A stretch of 64,000 nucleotides of DNA from Areca catechu (GCA_021397845.1 JAHSVC010000065.1:2382233-2446232); one strand, 5' to 3'. Counted from the first letter of the stretch, positions 1 to 11,874 are shown. The notes: a model not told the origin generated them from the letters alone. Translations and numbers: made by a program.

Positions 1-734
1 ACATCTAGCAAAATTCAGCCAAGTAATATTTGATGAAAAAGTTACTTACAAGAGGGGGAGGGGTGGGGTTTATATAGATGATCCCATGCCCTCTCCTTGT
101 AGAATAGGAATACAAGCTAGATAGGGAGAAGGATTACAAATGGATTAGGAATAGGATCTCCTATTAGATTAGAATTTCCTCCTCCTTGACTTGGTCAAAG
201 GGGTGCCCTTGGACTTGGTCAAATGGGGCTTAGACTTGGTCAAAAGGGCTGGACGCCTAATAGCATTGGGCTTGGCGTGTGGGGCAGCAAGTGGGCATCG
301 TCCATTGGGCCTTGGGCATCTCAAGTGGGCTTGCTTCATGGGCTAGGCGCATGGATCCCTGGTGGTCTAAAAAACCCTGGCACTATGTGAACTGGACTGG
401 AGATATTCCCTGGTGGCATCTTGGGATCTTCAAATGTAGAGGACTTGATGGGCTTCTGGCTTCACTCTGGGAGGGCCTAGTGAAGGCTTTGGCTGGCCTG
501 GTAAAATTTGGCCGGTACTCCTCCTCTGTAAAACCTTGGCATAACTTACTGGACTCTTATAGGACTCAATTAGATTGGACTGGGATTGAGATAATTCAAT
601 TATTACAGGACTCACTCAATGAGTTAACTTCATTACAAAACTCTCAGTGGACTAACTTTATTATAAAACTCGATTACAAAATTTGATATATCATGAAGGG
701 TTCAAAAAAATCATAATCAGTAAACTAGATAGGG
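1..734. other. Left-edge sequence, probably part of a transposable element
   Basis: No gene is supported here. Read on the minus strand, the first 200 bases have a TATA-like stretch near 70-78 and resemble a retrotransposon LTR. Positions 190-250 repeat a short cttggtcaaa motif. A 135-residue reading frame at 279-686 has no recognisable domain and a Trp-rich, non-protein-like composition, so it is not called. This segment seems to interrupt the upstream part of the TatA 5' LTR, because only the last ~170 bases of that LTR are recognisable after it. Confidence 0.4.
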
Positions 735-904
735 CCCAGTAATCTGTGTCAGATCATGGTGCCCCCACTAGCCAGGGTCTCCTCTTTTTTGCAGGATATC
801 CAGCAACTAGGAACGCACACTGACGAGGAATACGACAATGCTCAGAGCGACCTACATGGCCTCGGGACCCATCGAGCTACAAGCCGAAGGCGGTCATGGC
901 AATA
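735..904 (+). repeat. TatA 5' LTR, 3'-terminal part
   Basis: This stretch aligns by eye to 5045-5235, including the gcaggatatccagcaactagg region and the closing catggcaata. The upstream ~860 bases expected from the 3' LTR are missing or replaced by unrelated sequence. Confidence 0.65.
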
Positions 905-909
905 ATAGA

Positions 910-927
910 TTGGCATGCTAGGAAGGG
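910..927 (+). other. TatA primer binding site
   Basis: TTGGCATGCTAGGAAGGG follows the LTR end. It nearly equals the PBS of TatB (minus strand, 15703-15720) and is close to that of TatG (55852-55870). The complementary tRNA was not identified from memory. Confidence 0.65.
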
Positions 928-1384
928 AGAGACGTGGATCTAAACAAAAGCTACAAAGGAAGGCATCGCTAACTACCCGCCCAAGCGTCACCATGCTATG
1001 CAATGTTTGATGGGTTGTAACTCGTACACAGGAGACTTTCACTAGCCGTGTTGGGAACCAATCTTGCCATGAAGATCGGTGTAGTCAAGAGGTGGAGTTG
1101 CTATCCGTGTTGGGAACCAATCTCGCCATGAGACCGGTGTAGAGAGGTGGAGCCTCTGACTCCACCATCACACCATCGATGGACCAGCAAGTGCAAGTTG
1201 CCATGGTAGCATTGAAGGTCCAATCCCTGACCGCTGTGGTGCATCGTCTACAACACCAGCACCAATCCATGGTGACATAGCAGCAGCTGAGGACCCCTAT
1301 GGCCCCCACCACTACGACCCCCACAAGTCCACGGGCTACATCATAGCCACGCTCCTCGCATCACCCTTGGAAAGGCCAGCATGC

Positions 1385-2570
1385 CCTGGATGACAAGCAT
1401 TGAATAATTCGACCGTCTAGAGTACTGCGCCCTAGACTTGAACTACGATGACCTCTTGCATCGATGATAGAGGCATGGCTGGGGATCAAGCACAAGCTAC
1501 CCTAATCTCCACCTTCTTCCTCCCCGATGGCCTCGATCGAGGGATCGATTGACAAGGCCATCCGGTGGCAGGCTGACGAGTGTTTGGAGGAACATGAGCA
1601 CAGACGGCTACATTGCTTGCCAGTTCGTTGACCTCCAGGGTGCTTCCCATGAGCCAGCGGGCTACAACCCACCCTCCTCTTTCTTGCCAGATCTAGGAGG
1701 AACCAATCCTAGCCAGTTCTGCATGCCCTAGCTAGATCCCTATGATGGACTATGGACCTCCTAGATCACCTTAAGAGCTACAAGGCCCTCATGCATGTCC
1801 AAGGGGAGATCGATGTCCTCCTCTGTACCACCTTCCCAACTACACTCCGTAAGGTGAGCATCGACTCCTTGAGTAGCTGAAGAGAAGTTTGTGGCATACT
1901 TTGATGCTTACGCAAGGTGCATGGGAAGCTAACAGTCTTTTCTCGATCCACCAATAGGATCATGAGTCCCTCAAGGACTACGGACCTGTTTCACGGTGGC
2001 CGTCCTAAAAAATCTAAACTTGGATGGGCTGGTACCATTTGGCTCTGAAGAGAGGGCTTAGAACCTCTCGATTCACTTACTCTCTGATAAAAAACCTACC
2101 AAGTCCTACTCAGAGCTCCTGTTCCATGCCTAGAAATACATCCATGTAGAAGAAGTCGGCTATACTTGAAGAGAGTTACGGACGGAGGCCTCTGAAGAGG
2201 TAGGCCTGTGAGAAGTCGAGTGGATCTCAAGAGCAGAAGTTTTACTCCCACTCCTCGAACCAGCCCCAAGATGAAGAGTGCTCCTGATAAGGATAAGGGA
2301 TATCCCCCTCTCCTCACCCGAGAGCTAAGATCCTAATGAAGATCAGGATGAACACTTCTACGTTGCCCACCCCTGCTGAAGCCATCCAACAGCCGTGACA
2401 AATCTAAGTATTGCCAGTTCTATAGGGGATCATGGCCACGACATCGAGGACTACCACCACTTGAAAAAGAGATCGAGGAATTGATCCGGTGGGGCTACCT
2501 CAGAAAGTATGTTGGAGAAGGTCTCCACCCAGGGATCAGGATGGCGAGGCCCACCATGCTGCCATCAAAA
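1385..2570 (+). pseudogene. TatA gag remnant
   Basis: Broken gag of a Tat-lineage Gypsy element, the capsid and nucleocapsid precursor. Around 1735-1870, reading across frames gives the Tat gag signature: a DPYDG motif, HLKSYKALMHVQG, then LLCTTFPTTLR. Downstream are FAYFDAY-like and ENLSIHLLSDKKPTKSYSEL segments (1890-2120). A nucleocapsid-like zinc-finger zone at 2400-2510 ends in IEELIRWGYLRKYV (2474-2510), which in this family normally follows the zinc-finger region. TatG gag at 56400-57250 has the same motifs in the same order. At least six frameshifts or stops break it. The start is not identifiable. Confidence 0.7.
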
Positions 2571-2639
2571 ACCAGCCTATGGGGAAGCCAGTAGGAATGA
2601 TTACCTGGGGGACAGGAAAAGGCCAAAGAGAATCAGATG

Positions 2640-3650
2640 TGGGAGAGAGGACACCGAGCTGATGGCTCCCCGTGGGCCTCTATTCTGGCTCCCTGCAAGG
2701 CCTCTTCACCGGCTCTTCCTAGGGCCTCGTCGATGATGACTGCTTGTGGATCATTTATTTGATTTTCTTGATGGAGAACTTCATATCTGCATCAACAAAA
2801 ATAGTCAATTAGTTGCCAAAAGTAATCGAAAGATGCAGATTTTAAATCTTACCTAAGGACCGAACCGAGCTAATATTGGAATCAAACATGTTCTTCTTGG
2901 AGAGTAGGTCTCGCCCGCGTGGAACCCCTCGGTGATGAGTTGATCATACACTTCCTGGTCAGCAGGCTCCACTGTGACATTCTGATTAGGGATCGGTCGG
3001 GGTCACTCCAAACCTAGTTGATCCCTTAATCAACATAAAAAAAGAATCTGCTCTTCCATCCCTTGATAGAAGTAGGCAAGTCAAACCTAAGCATCCGGGA
3101 TGGACACTATGAACCACCATCCCCTATCATGAGATGGCATTTCAGAGTGAAGAGGGCCTTAAAAAGAAGAAACCATGTGACATACCATGGAAGTGGCACA
3201 GTACTATGAAGGAAGAGATGATCCTAAAGAATTGGGATAAGCTGGGCTGGAACTAGCCTATAATGTTCTAAGAAAGATTATTAAAAGATGGAGAGGAAGC
3301 CAAAAACCAGCAGAGAAGAAGTCCTCATACAAGGTGACCCGACTCAGCCTGCTTGAGGTGGCCGCTCCTTTGGATCCAAAGCCATGATCTGGATGAAATA
3401 TGGAATCCTATAAGTGCTCCAGAGATGGAGGGCATCCACCTTGGTCATCGTCGAAGCAATGCCAGGGGACCTGCCAGGTCTTACTTGAAGATGGAGGGGG
3501 AGGTAAAGACAAAGGTGTTGGATCCACCATCTGGCGAGACCTCGAGGGACTCTAAAAAGGGATGTCCTCTCCTCGCTATCCGAAGAAGGGCCTTGCCTAG
3601 GACAGCTCCACGCCGGGGCACTCCGAGGGAATGCTTCGAAGAATAGCATC
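2640..3650 (-). pseudogene. TatA antisense gene, PF04195-like ('putative gypsy type transposon')
   Basis: Encoded opposite to gag, between gag and the 3' LTR. The most 5' open piece (3344-3649) ends in a stretch containing YRIPYFIQIMALDPKERPP, which aligns with the N-terminal domain in TatF (51262-51567) and TatB (~9200-9378). Further along are HYRLVPAQLIP (about 3237-3275) and IKGWKSRFFF (about 3041-3067). Exon 1 ends with a segment in LLSKKNMFDSNISSVRSLG, matched by LLREENLHLAGISQQQILG in TatF, and a GT-AG intron (2787-2852) follows at once. After the intron the frame runs towards gag; no coiled-coil part is evident. Several frameshifts. The biochemical role of this family is unknown. Confidence 0.65.
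2787..2852 (-). other. Predicted intron in the TatA antisense gene
   Basis: On the minus strand the donor is CTTAG|GTAAG at 2852 and the acceptor TTGTTGATGCAG ends at 2787, giving 66 bp. It falls just after a Leu-Gly pair, as intron 1 does in TatF. Predicted from sequence only. Confidence 0.6.
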
Positions 3651-4186
3651 CACCTCTAAAAAAGCTCATGGGTGAGGAGAAACAAAGAAAAGGGAGGAAA
3701 CCTAGAGACTAGAGACACTCCCTCAGCATAGACCGGGGAAAGAAGGCAAAGAAGGGAGACTAACCTATAAGGGACTTGGGTTGAGGTTTTCAAGAATGGG
3801 TGAGAAGCTTCTGTCTTTCTTCTCTATTTCCTCCTCCGTTCGAAGGTTTTGAAAGGGCACAATGGGGGGAGTCACTGACGGCAAAACCCCCTTCAAGCCA
3901 TCCCAGCCGATTGATGCAACCCTTCATTTCACTAGCTAACAGGATTTGGATGCGGTCAATCTCCACTGTCTAGGATGCTTCTACTCGTGAATGCCATACC
4001 GGGAGATGTGAGGACATCATTTCAGACTGCCGCTCCTACTGACACGGTGCTTCAAATTGTGCAGGCACGATCTATGAATCATCGAAGTTCGAAGCATTTA
4101 ATGACATAGGCATGGTAGCCCTCCACGTCAGTGATGTCATTACTCTCTTCATCCTGAACCCAAGGAGTATTGGTGTGCTTTAGGCT

Positions 4187-4203
4187 TGGGAGTGGGGGGT
4201 GTC
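4187..4203 (+). other. TatA polypurine tract
   Basis: The purine-rich run gggagtggggggt lies just before the TGATGTGG start of the 3' LTR. The TatB PPT (minus strand) followed by TGATATGG has the same form. Confidence 0.55.
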
Positions 4204-5235
4204 TGATGTGGCTAGGTGCTGACATGGTGCTAGCATGGCGATCTAGGTGGCCGATGTGGTAGCTTAAATCTAACATGGCTGGGTGTTGATATGGCACTCG
4301 CAATCCGCATTTTGATCCAGTATAGCTCCTGGCTGAGTATAGCTCCTAGCAAAGTAGAGTTCCTGGTCGAGTAGCCCTACGAGTCAGGAGAAAAAGAGAA
4401 GACTAAGGATATAGCAACTCCAGGAAAGCACATGCCCCCTATCTAGCTTATGGGCCAGACGACAACTGAAGAGAGCGAGGTCATTATCTTCGCCGGACTT
4501 ATCATGAAGGATGAATGTGCCTCTCCTATCCTGTACCTTCCACAGGGGCATGCTTTATCGAAAATAGGGAGCCATGCAGCATCCATCCCTCTCCCACATA
4601 GAAGATCCTGCCAGGGCTGATCCCTATGGATATGCATCCTCCTCAAGAAAACAAGTCCTGCAGCATGCCACCTACACTATTGCAGAAGGGGCCCTGCGGA
4701 CTCCAGTTTCTATCCCACGAGATTTTGCTAGGCTTGCACCCTCCCCCAGGAGGATGTGCCATAGCATGCCACCTGCCTGCTGCCAGAAGAGGCCCTGCGG
4801 GACTCCAGCTTCATCCCACAGGATCCTGCTAAGCCTGCACCCCTCTCAGAAAGGGGTACATAGCTAGGATATCTCATCCAGCCCACAAGCATGAATACCA
4901 TTATATATCGATAAGAGGGACCTCCGGCGAAGGTAAGCAAGAAAAAAAAATCAAATAGAAAGTAGTAGAAACCAACTATAAAGAGTTCAATTCTTTCTAA
5001 AAGACCTCTCGTGGAGGCCACCCAAGCTTTTGTGACTGAGGATCTGTTGCACTCGATCGCCCACTAATTTGACCATCGGAGTGTCCCCATTGGGATCCTG
5101 GCCTAGGTCTCTTTTTTTGCAAGATATCCGATAGCTAGGAGCGTGCACCCACGAGGCATTCGATGATACCCGGAGCGATCTACGTGGCTCAAGGACCCAC
5201 CGAGCTATAGACAAAAGGTGGACATGGTGGCAACA
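4204..5235 (+). repeat. TatA 3' LTR
   Basis: About 1.03 kb, starting TGATGTGG after the PPT and ending ggcaaca. A TATA-like tatatatcgataag at about 4911-4925 is a plausible U3 promoter. Within it, 4560-4870 holds two to three degenerate copies of a ~60-80 bp unit with cagcatgccacct and tccagcttcatccca-type segments. Confidence 0.6.
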
Positions 5236-5468
5236 AAATAAAGTACAATATATTTTCTATTAGTATTAGTATAATAAATAATAATATGATTAATAATATA
5301 TATCATGAATACTATATAATATCAATATTATAATATATATATATAATTATTAATTAATATATTAATAGCATTGATATGTTGATTTTTTTCTTGCTAGACT
5401 AAAGAGTTTTGTCTCCAAATTTCAATCCAAGATACACCTACCTGGGGTAACCTGGAAACTCATCCTTA
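5236..5468. other. AT-rich spacer
   Basis: The sequence is mostly TA/AATA runs (5236-5390), then unique sequence. No gene is seen. Confidence 0.5.
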
Positions 5469-5630
5469 ACAACCGTTTAGGATCACTATGTTGGGTGGTG
5501 ATTTTAGAAATAGAGGTGATTTGGAATAATTGTCACGTTGGATCACTAGAGTACAATCCCAACATGACGATCTTATCACCTCCACTTTATCAACCTTGAT
5601 CTCGAGGTCATCACCCAATACTAAACCCCC
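5469..5630. mobile_element. Tourist-like MITE (PIF/Harbinger type)
   Basis: A 162-bp foldback flanked by TTA on both sides (5466-5468 and 5631-5633), the 3-bp target duplication of PIF/Harbinger MITEs. Left arm GTTTAGGAT...TTGGGTGGTGAT pairs with right arm (reverse complement) GTTTAGTATTGGGTGATGA. Inner arms around aggtgat and gtca(c/t)gttggga also pair. Imperfect arms suggest an old insertion. Confidence 0.6.
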
Positions 5631-5639
5631 TTAATAAGC

Positions 5640-6623
5640 TTCAAGTAGAAAATACAAGACAATTAGAGATGAGGATGAGAGGAAAGGGAGTATATGAGTG
5701 AGAGAGATTGGAAGAAAGAGAGGGTTGAGAGGACTATAAGATGAGAGGAAAGCAGGGCACGGAATGGGTGGAAAGGGGGAGCGGAGGAGGCAGAGGTATA
5801 GAGAGGAGTTTGAGATGAGAAAGAAACTTAGAGAGAAGCAAAAGAGAAGAGAGAGTTGGTGGGAGGTCGCATGATAGGAGAGAGCAACTTTTTGATGACT
5901 ACTTTAACTTTTTTCTCTTCTATAGCAGAATGGTGGAGGTTAGCGGTGCATTATATGCTTTAAGATTCATGCCTATCTTATGGTTGAGGAAGTGGCCAAA
6001 TCCAACCATATCCAATTAACTATAGCCAAGTATATCCATACATACATACATACATATTATATATATGTATGTTGTGTGTATACATATGTATGTATATGTA
6101 TGTATACAATGGAAGACAGAGGGAGATGAAGCAGGGAAGAGACATCTATGAGACGAGAGAGACTAAAAGCAAGGAAAAGGGGAGGAGAAATTTGGTGGGA
6201 GACAACAGGGATGAGAAGAGGTGAGCCTTCTGGTGACTACATTATCCTTTTTCTTCAATTAGGTGGACTGACAAAGGAGTTTAATGGCACATTACTTGCT
6301 TGAAGATCCTTGCCCATCCTCTGGTAAGGAAAATAGCTAGATCTAGCCATATCTGACCAATCATAGCCAAGTCTGCCTCCATACACACATACAGTATATG
6401 TATATATTAATGTACACAAATAGAATGGGAAGAAGAGAAGAGAGGTAGGCAAAGTGGGGGAAGGGGGATTTATGTTATGAGAGACAAAAGAAAGAAAATG
6501 GAGAAGACAGAGTTGGTGGGAGAGCATGGATAGGGTAGGCATGCCTTTTATGGTGACCACTTTATCTTTTCTTCGCTATGCTACGCGACAAAGGAGATAA
6601 TGGTATGTTACTTGCTTGAGATC
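5640..6623. repeat. Array of ~320-bp tandem repeats, split by TatB
   Basis: Three diverged copies follow one another. Each has a purine-rich block (gagagag, ggaaagggg), then a (t/g)gtgactac(t/a)tta segment, then (t/c)tt(a/g)agat(t/c)(c/t)(a/t)tgcc(t/c)atc, and then ccatatc(c/t)(a/g)a with (t)atagccaag and a cataca/tatgta microsatellite. The third copy is cut at 6623 and resumes at 17896 (agatccatgcccatcgtatgg), past TatB. Microsatellites lie at 6035-6110 and 6380-6415. Confidence 0.75.
6619..6623. repeat. Target site duplication of TatB, left copy
   Basis: AGATC just before the LTR start. The identical AGATC at 17896-17900 follows the other LTR. Confidence 0.85.
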
Positions 6624-8439
6624 TGTTGTCGCCAGGATCCCGTGGCCTGTAGCTGCTACGGTACCGAAGTTTGGTCTCCTAGTGCCTGGTGGTCCTCTAG
6701 TCCTGGACCTGCAAAACAGGATTAGTGACCCGGGCCAGGGTTTCCGGCAGGGGCACTCCGATGGTCAAGTCAGTGACGATCCAGGAGAACAGATCTCCTG
6801 GTCGGGCCCCTCTTGATGGACTCCACAATAGGAGGAGTAAAAAATGTGTATGAAGATGGACACGTTGCAGGGGGAGAATGATAGCGGGGATAGAGGGATT
6901 CCTGTTCCTCCGCCTCTCCTTGTTTTTCTCATTTCCCGTCGACTGTGGTGATGGTGGTGACGCTTTGCCCTCTTGGTCGAGCTTGCGCTTGTGTTGGTGG
7001 GCCATGCCCTCTCCTTGTGGGGGTTGCCCACCTTCTCTCTTTATTTTTTCCTGTGTGTTGTGGTTGTGATTGTGTTACCTCCGAGTTTGTTACAACTAGG
7101 TTACTGTTGGGCGCTTGTCTCGAGATCCCCGCCGGGCTGCCAGGCGCGTGCGGCGGTGTCCCGAGTAGTCTTTCCTGATTCATGATAAGGGGAGTTGTCA
7201 GGCACTCCGACACCCCTCTGGTCGTCTAATTCCGGGAAACCTGGCAGTGCCTTGAATGGTGGGTCTTCGCCTACAGGATTCGAATCTCCTGGTTGGCTTC
7301 CTCTTGGGTGATCTGGATGGTTGGTAAGGAGTGTGCACCTCGATTAGCGTGCTTCTTTCCTTTCCAGTGTAACTGGTGGTTTTAGGTGGTCAGTATGGCC
7401 TGGAAGGCACTCCAGTGCAGTCCTCGAGTGGCTCGCCAGCGTTCTAGCTGGTGAGGACCTCGTCCGAGCTAGGCTGAGCTGGACTGGCAGGGCTCGCTCC
7501 AGCCTAGAAACACCGAGCTTGCGAGGGAATCTAGGTGGAGGAGGGCGAAGTGCAGGCCCGCGGAGGGCATGCGCTCAGAGAGGCTCCACGTTGGCGGGTG
7601 AGCGCTGAGCTCGACCTCGACCACAGGGCACTAACCTTCGAGGGTCTCGCTCCAGAGGGCAGGAGGGGGGCCGGCTCCAGAGGGCGTGCGCTCGGAGAGG
7701 CTCCATATTGGTGGGTTAGCACTGAGCTCGACCTCGACCACAGGGCACTAACCTCCGAGGGTCTCACTCTGGAGGGCAGGAGGTGGACCCGGTCTAGAGG
7801 GCGCGCGCTTAGAGAGGCTCTATATTGATGGTTGAGCGCTGAGCTCGACCTCGACCACAGGGCACTAACTCCAAGGGTCTCGCTCTAGAGGGCAGGAGGC
7901 AGACCCGGTCCAGAGGGCTCGCGCTCAGAGAGGCTCCACATTGGCGAGTGAGCACTGAGCTCGACCTCGACCACAGGGTACTAATCTCCGAGGGTCTCAC
8001 TCTGGAGGGCAGGAGGTAGACCTGGTCTAAAGGGCGCGCGCTTGGAGATGCTCCACATTGGCGGGTGAGCGCTGAGCTCGACCTCGACCACAGGGCACTA
8101 ATCTCCGAGGGTCTCGCTCTGGATGGCAAGAGGGGGACCCGGTCCAGAGGGTGCACGCTCGGAGAGGCTCCACATTGGGGGTAAGCGCTGAGCTCGACCT
8201 CGACCACAGGACACTAACCTCCGAGGGTCTCACTCTGGAGGGCAGGAGGCGGCTCCGACCTAGGCATCCCGAGCTCGCGGGCCCGACCTGGCGAAGGACA
8301 GAGCTCGGCTCGCTGTTGAGGGAGCTCAGCTCAGCTCGGTAGTGGAGTCGGGCTGGAGAGTTGATGAGACGTCCGACGCAACATCATTTTTTGACATGGC
8401 GCTTACCGGTTCCTCCACGTCAGCGATCCCACCATATCA
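6624..8439 (-). repeat. TatB 3' LTR
   Basis: 1816 bp, from TGTTGTCGCC to CATATCA on the plus strand. Long stretches match 15723-17895, for example the segment through tttccgg(c)ggggcactccga(t/c)ggtcaagtcagtgacgatcc. It carries a 117-bp minisatellite. Confidence 0.9.
7550..8260. repeat. 117-bp minisatellite in the TatB 3' LTR, about six copies
   Basis: The unit includes gagaggctccacattggcgg, then gagctcgacctcgaccacag, then ctccgagggtctc. The period of ~117 bp equals 39 codons. It therefore produces long open frames on both strands in several phases; these are by-products of the repeat. Confidence 0.9.
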
Positions 8440-8458
8440 TTTGCCCCCCCTCCCGAGG
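8440..8458 (-). other. TatB polypurine tract
   Basis: On the minus strand this reads CTCGGGAGGGGGGGCAAA, directly followed by the LTR start TGATATGG. It fixes the minus polarity of the element. Confidence 0.8.
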
Positions 8459-9378
8459 CTCGTTAGTGCACGATGCTCGGGGTGAAGGGAATAATTGCGG
8501 TGTTGACGTGGAAGAGCAAAAATCTGGCATGATGATGGCCATGATTGCAGGCGCTCCAGGGAACGGCCCTGCGGACCAATCTAGGGATGCCACGTGGACA
8601 CATTCGAGCAGTTAATGTTGGCACATAATTCAGAGCGATCGGGATGCCATTTTTGCCAATGGGCAACATGTGGCATGGATCCGTTGGCAGAGGGATTGAA
8701 TCGGCACGAATCCATTGGGTCATTTGAAATGAAAAGAGGGCCTTACCTGAAACATCTATTCCTTTGAATTCTCTGTGCCAGCTACTGCTGCGCCAAAGCT
8801 TCCTTTTTTCTCCCAGTTGCCCCGAGTTTTCTAGGAACCAGGTCAGTTTCTTCTTCCTTCTCACCCTGCTAGAATAGGATTTTTCTCTGAGTCTGGGGTC
8901 TTCTTCAGGTTGAGTCTCCTCTCCTGTCCCCCACTTCGAGTCCTTCATTCCCTTTATTCTGAGGATGTCCCATTTTGGTCCGGGCTTCCGCTCCTCCACT
9001 GATCAGGGCGAGGCGATCCTTCCGAGCGGAGGCCAGCATCTTCTTTTTCTTCTAACGGGGAGGAAGATGCAACTCGCTTCGAGCTCAGTAGGAGGCATCC
9101 TCCCGGTCCAGTACTCATCAGGGAATCGGGATCCGGTTCTTCTCTCCCTCCTCCTTCTTCTGCTCCCGCTTCTGAGTGTTGGTCCACAGGTCCTAGTGGG
9201 GTCGCCTCGACGATCATCGCTGAGAAACTGAGAACTGTTCGGGGCCTATGGCATCCCGCTTTTGTCCAGCTCATGATCCTTCGTCCAGGGGAACGGGTCA
9301 CTTCCAGTGGCCCGGGCCGTCTTGCTTTTGAGGAGACCTTCTCTAGGGGTCTTCGATTTCCTTTCCACCCTCTCTGGT

Positions 9379-10640
9379 GAAGATACCAGGCACAAGAAGA
9401 GATTTCAACAAGCTTAGCTAGGTTCTTATTTGAGTCCTGTAATAATTTAGTTCTTATTTGAGTCCTGTAATAATTTAATTTTGCATGTGTTTTTTTAAAT
9501 TGAGTCATGAGTCAAGTCTCATTGAGTCCTATTTAAATCAAATTTCATTGAGTCTTGTTTAAGTCAAGTTTGGGCCAGTCCAATTGCAAATCATGAAGGG
9601 TAGTGTCTAGTCAAAAGTCAAAGGGAGCACGGTCCATGGGTTCACCACCAAAGAAGCCACATCATCACATGGAAGCCACCTCCTTGCCACATCACAAGGA
9701 GGTTCAAATTCAAGGAAATTTGGCCAAAGAAGAGGAAATCTTGAATTGGCCAACCTCCCCACCCATCTCTCCTACATTCATGGGGATGACCCACCTTTCT
9801 AGGAGTTGCATTTTGAATTCAAAAACAAACAAGGCTGCAAAGAAATTCTTATAAGAGTCCTTGGTTTTTGTAAAAAGGTAGATCATGATGAATGAAGAAA
9901 ATAGCCTTTCTTTCAAAGAAGTTCTCTTGTTTGTGATGTTTGGTACCCTATGAGAGGGTAAGGTGTGAGGCCTTGAAGTTTTGATATCCGGTAATCTACA
10001 ACTCTCGCTCTCCACTCCAAGATCTTGCATGAATTGGCTTAGAGGAAATCTTCCAAGAGCTTGCCAAGGGTTGCCTCATCAACAACTAGTGCAACATGGG
10101 TTCTACAACAAACCTTAAAGTCATCCTGCTAAGGAGCCATGGAAGATTCAAGACAAACCTCCATAACCTCTTCCCATCTTGTTTATTTATTTTTTATCCC
10201 AATCATAATTCTCTTCCTAATCCCTCCATCAATTTTGTTGCAGGATCCCCAGGTTTATTCTTGAGTTCCAAAGAAGGAGGTTGGATTTGCTAGGAACTAG
10301 AAAACCTACCTAGGGTAATTTCCTTATCATCCAGAACCCCCCTGAGTGTGTTATTCAAGAGAGTAGTTTAATGCCTGGAAGCCTTCTTATGAACTCTTTC
10401 AGATATGAAATGGTAAGGTGAATTAGCTCTAATCTGAGTGGGTCCTAACCACTAAGATCCTTGTCTCTTAATTATCTTGAATAGAACAAATTTCAGGGTT
10501 TTGTGTGACATTTTAGAATTTCCTTTATTTACTTCTAGGTTCTTTGCTTTGAATGGCTAATCTTATTGCTTTGTTGTTTCATTTGAGTTTTACTAATTTG
10601 ATTAAGAGAATGTCATCCCATTGTTTTTCCGCATCACTTT
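9379..10640. mobile_element. ~1.26-kb insertion inside the TatB antisense gene
   Basis: It separates two parts of the conserved domain that are adjacent in TatF (FPLHNLF next to NSYRISPTQL). Its left end holds a direct repeat of ~30 bp (gttcttatttgagtcctgta, at 9421-9478). No coding domain, clear TG...CA ends or target duplication were found. It may be a solo LTR or a non-autonomous element. Confidence 0.55.
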
Positions 10641-11071
10641 CTTCCTATCCTTTTGGATAATTACCGTTTGGTCCCTGCTCAGTTAGTGCCAAACACCATT
10701 AGGGTTATCTTTCTTTCATTGTACTCTGCCACCTCCACAGGTTTGTTGCTCGATTTTCCTTGTTCAGGGCCTTCTTCGCCCTGAAGAGCCACCCAACTGA
10801 GGATGGGTGGTGGTCCTTGTCCTCCCGCCCGAAGGGCATCAAGTTTGAGCTCCCTCTTCCATCAGGGGTGGACGAGTAAGTATTTCTTTGTCAAGGTTGA
10901 GGGGGTCGATGGGTCTGGAGTGATCCGGACAAGTCCCCCAACCGAAATTCCATGGTCGATGCGGCTGATCGGGATGATCACGAGCAGCTCACCGCCCAGA
11001 TTCCTTTCCTCGAGGTCCTGTTATCTGAGTAGAAACTCACCGACTCCGGATCGACTCAACGAATGGGTTGG

Positions 11072-11160
11072 GTGAGTTCGACCTGAACTTTCCTCTTTTT
11101 TTATTTGCATTTCTTGCACTACTTTCCATGGACTCTAACTGTTGTGTGGCTTGCATGCAG
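11072..11160 (+). other. Predicted intron 1, TatB antisense gene
   Basis: Donor G|GTGAGTTC, pyrimidine-rich tract, acceptor TTGCATGCAG|GA; 89 bp. It lies at the same protein position as the TatA and TatF introns. Confidence 0.65.
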
Positions 11161-11792
11161 GAATGATTTTCTTCGAGAACGATCTGCTAGCGATCACCAG
11201 AAGAGGCCACCGACCGGGCTGGCCGGGGAACCTTCGTCGAGGCGAGTCCGGGGCGAGAGCACTCCTGTGGGCCGCCACCGCTATGGTGATTGATCTGAGC
11301 TCGGCTGCTCCAACTGGTCCGAGCTCAAAGGCAACTCGGCAGCTCCTACGCGGTGGAGAGGGTAGCTTCCATGTGCCCAGACCAGTCCGGGGGCCCTGCT
11401 GTGGAGCTCGAAGTAGTGGTCCGGGCGAGGGCTGCAGTTGCTGTTGCAGCACCCCACCATCCTCCGAGTCCACCCGTTGTCAATACCAGGGATGAGGAGG
11501 TCCGGGCTGCAACCAAGGTCATGATCGAGGTGCCGCCTACACTGGCACCAGCTTCTCAGCCTGCCCCCCGTAGCCCGCAGTTACGGGACGAGGCGCCCAC
11601 TCTGGCAGAAGGTCGAAGGAGGAGGGACGACGTCATCTCCCCTTCAAGATGGGTCCAAAAAGCTCGTTCCTCCGAAGCCCCGAGCTGGCCGAGCATATGA
11701 TGGACTTCTCGATCCAGACATGAGATCGACAGGACATGGCCAGGATATGGCTGGCCGACATCATCGGCACCATCTTCCCTCAACTCTATTCA

Positions 11793-11874
11793 GTGAGCTA
11801 TTCCTTCCTCTCTTTTCTTTTCTCTTCTTCTCTTTCTTCTTCTTTTTTTTTGGTATGCCTCTTTCTTGGTACAG
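11793..11874 (+). other. Predicted intron 2, TatB antisense gene
   Basis: Donor CA|GTGAGC, a long polypyrimidine tract (11810-11852), acceptor TTGGTACAG|ATCAG; 82 bp. It precedes the coiled-coil exon, as intron 2 of TatF does. Confidence 0.65.

Larger units (their letters stand above)
735..5235 (+). mobile_element. TatA: non-autonomous Gypsy/Tat-lineage LTR retrotransposon
   Basis: The order is 5' LTR remnant, PBS, gag remnant, antisense gene, PPT and 3' LTR. The LTR ends around 790-904 and 5105-5235 are clearly similar. They share the run through tttttgca(a/g)gatatcc and a closing ggcaa(c/t)a. The PBS matches those of TatB and TatG further along. No protease, RT, RNase H or integrase is visible between gag and the antisense gene, so the element could move only with enzymes from a relative. 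The upstream LTR is truncated. The right flank is aaata, but without the left end no target duplication can be checked. Confidence 0.75.

Noticed and set aside
279..686. 135-residue plus-strand frame
   Set aside because: No recognisable domain, Trp-rich composition, inside probable LTR-like DNA.
7531..8342. Overlapping open frames of 60-130 residues on both strands
   Set aside because: They come from the 117-bp tandem repeat, whose length is a multiple of three. The translations repeat every 39 residues and show no protein family.
8463..9508. Minus-strand frames of 178 and 184 residues
   Set aside because: No domain. They lie opposite the upstream region and N-terminus of the antisense gene, and the analogous TatF region codes on the other strand.
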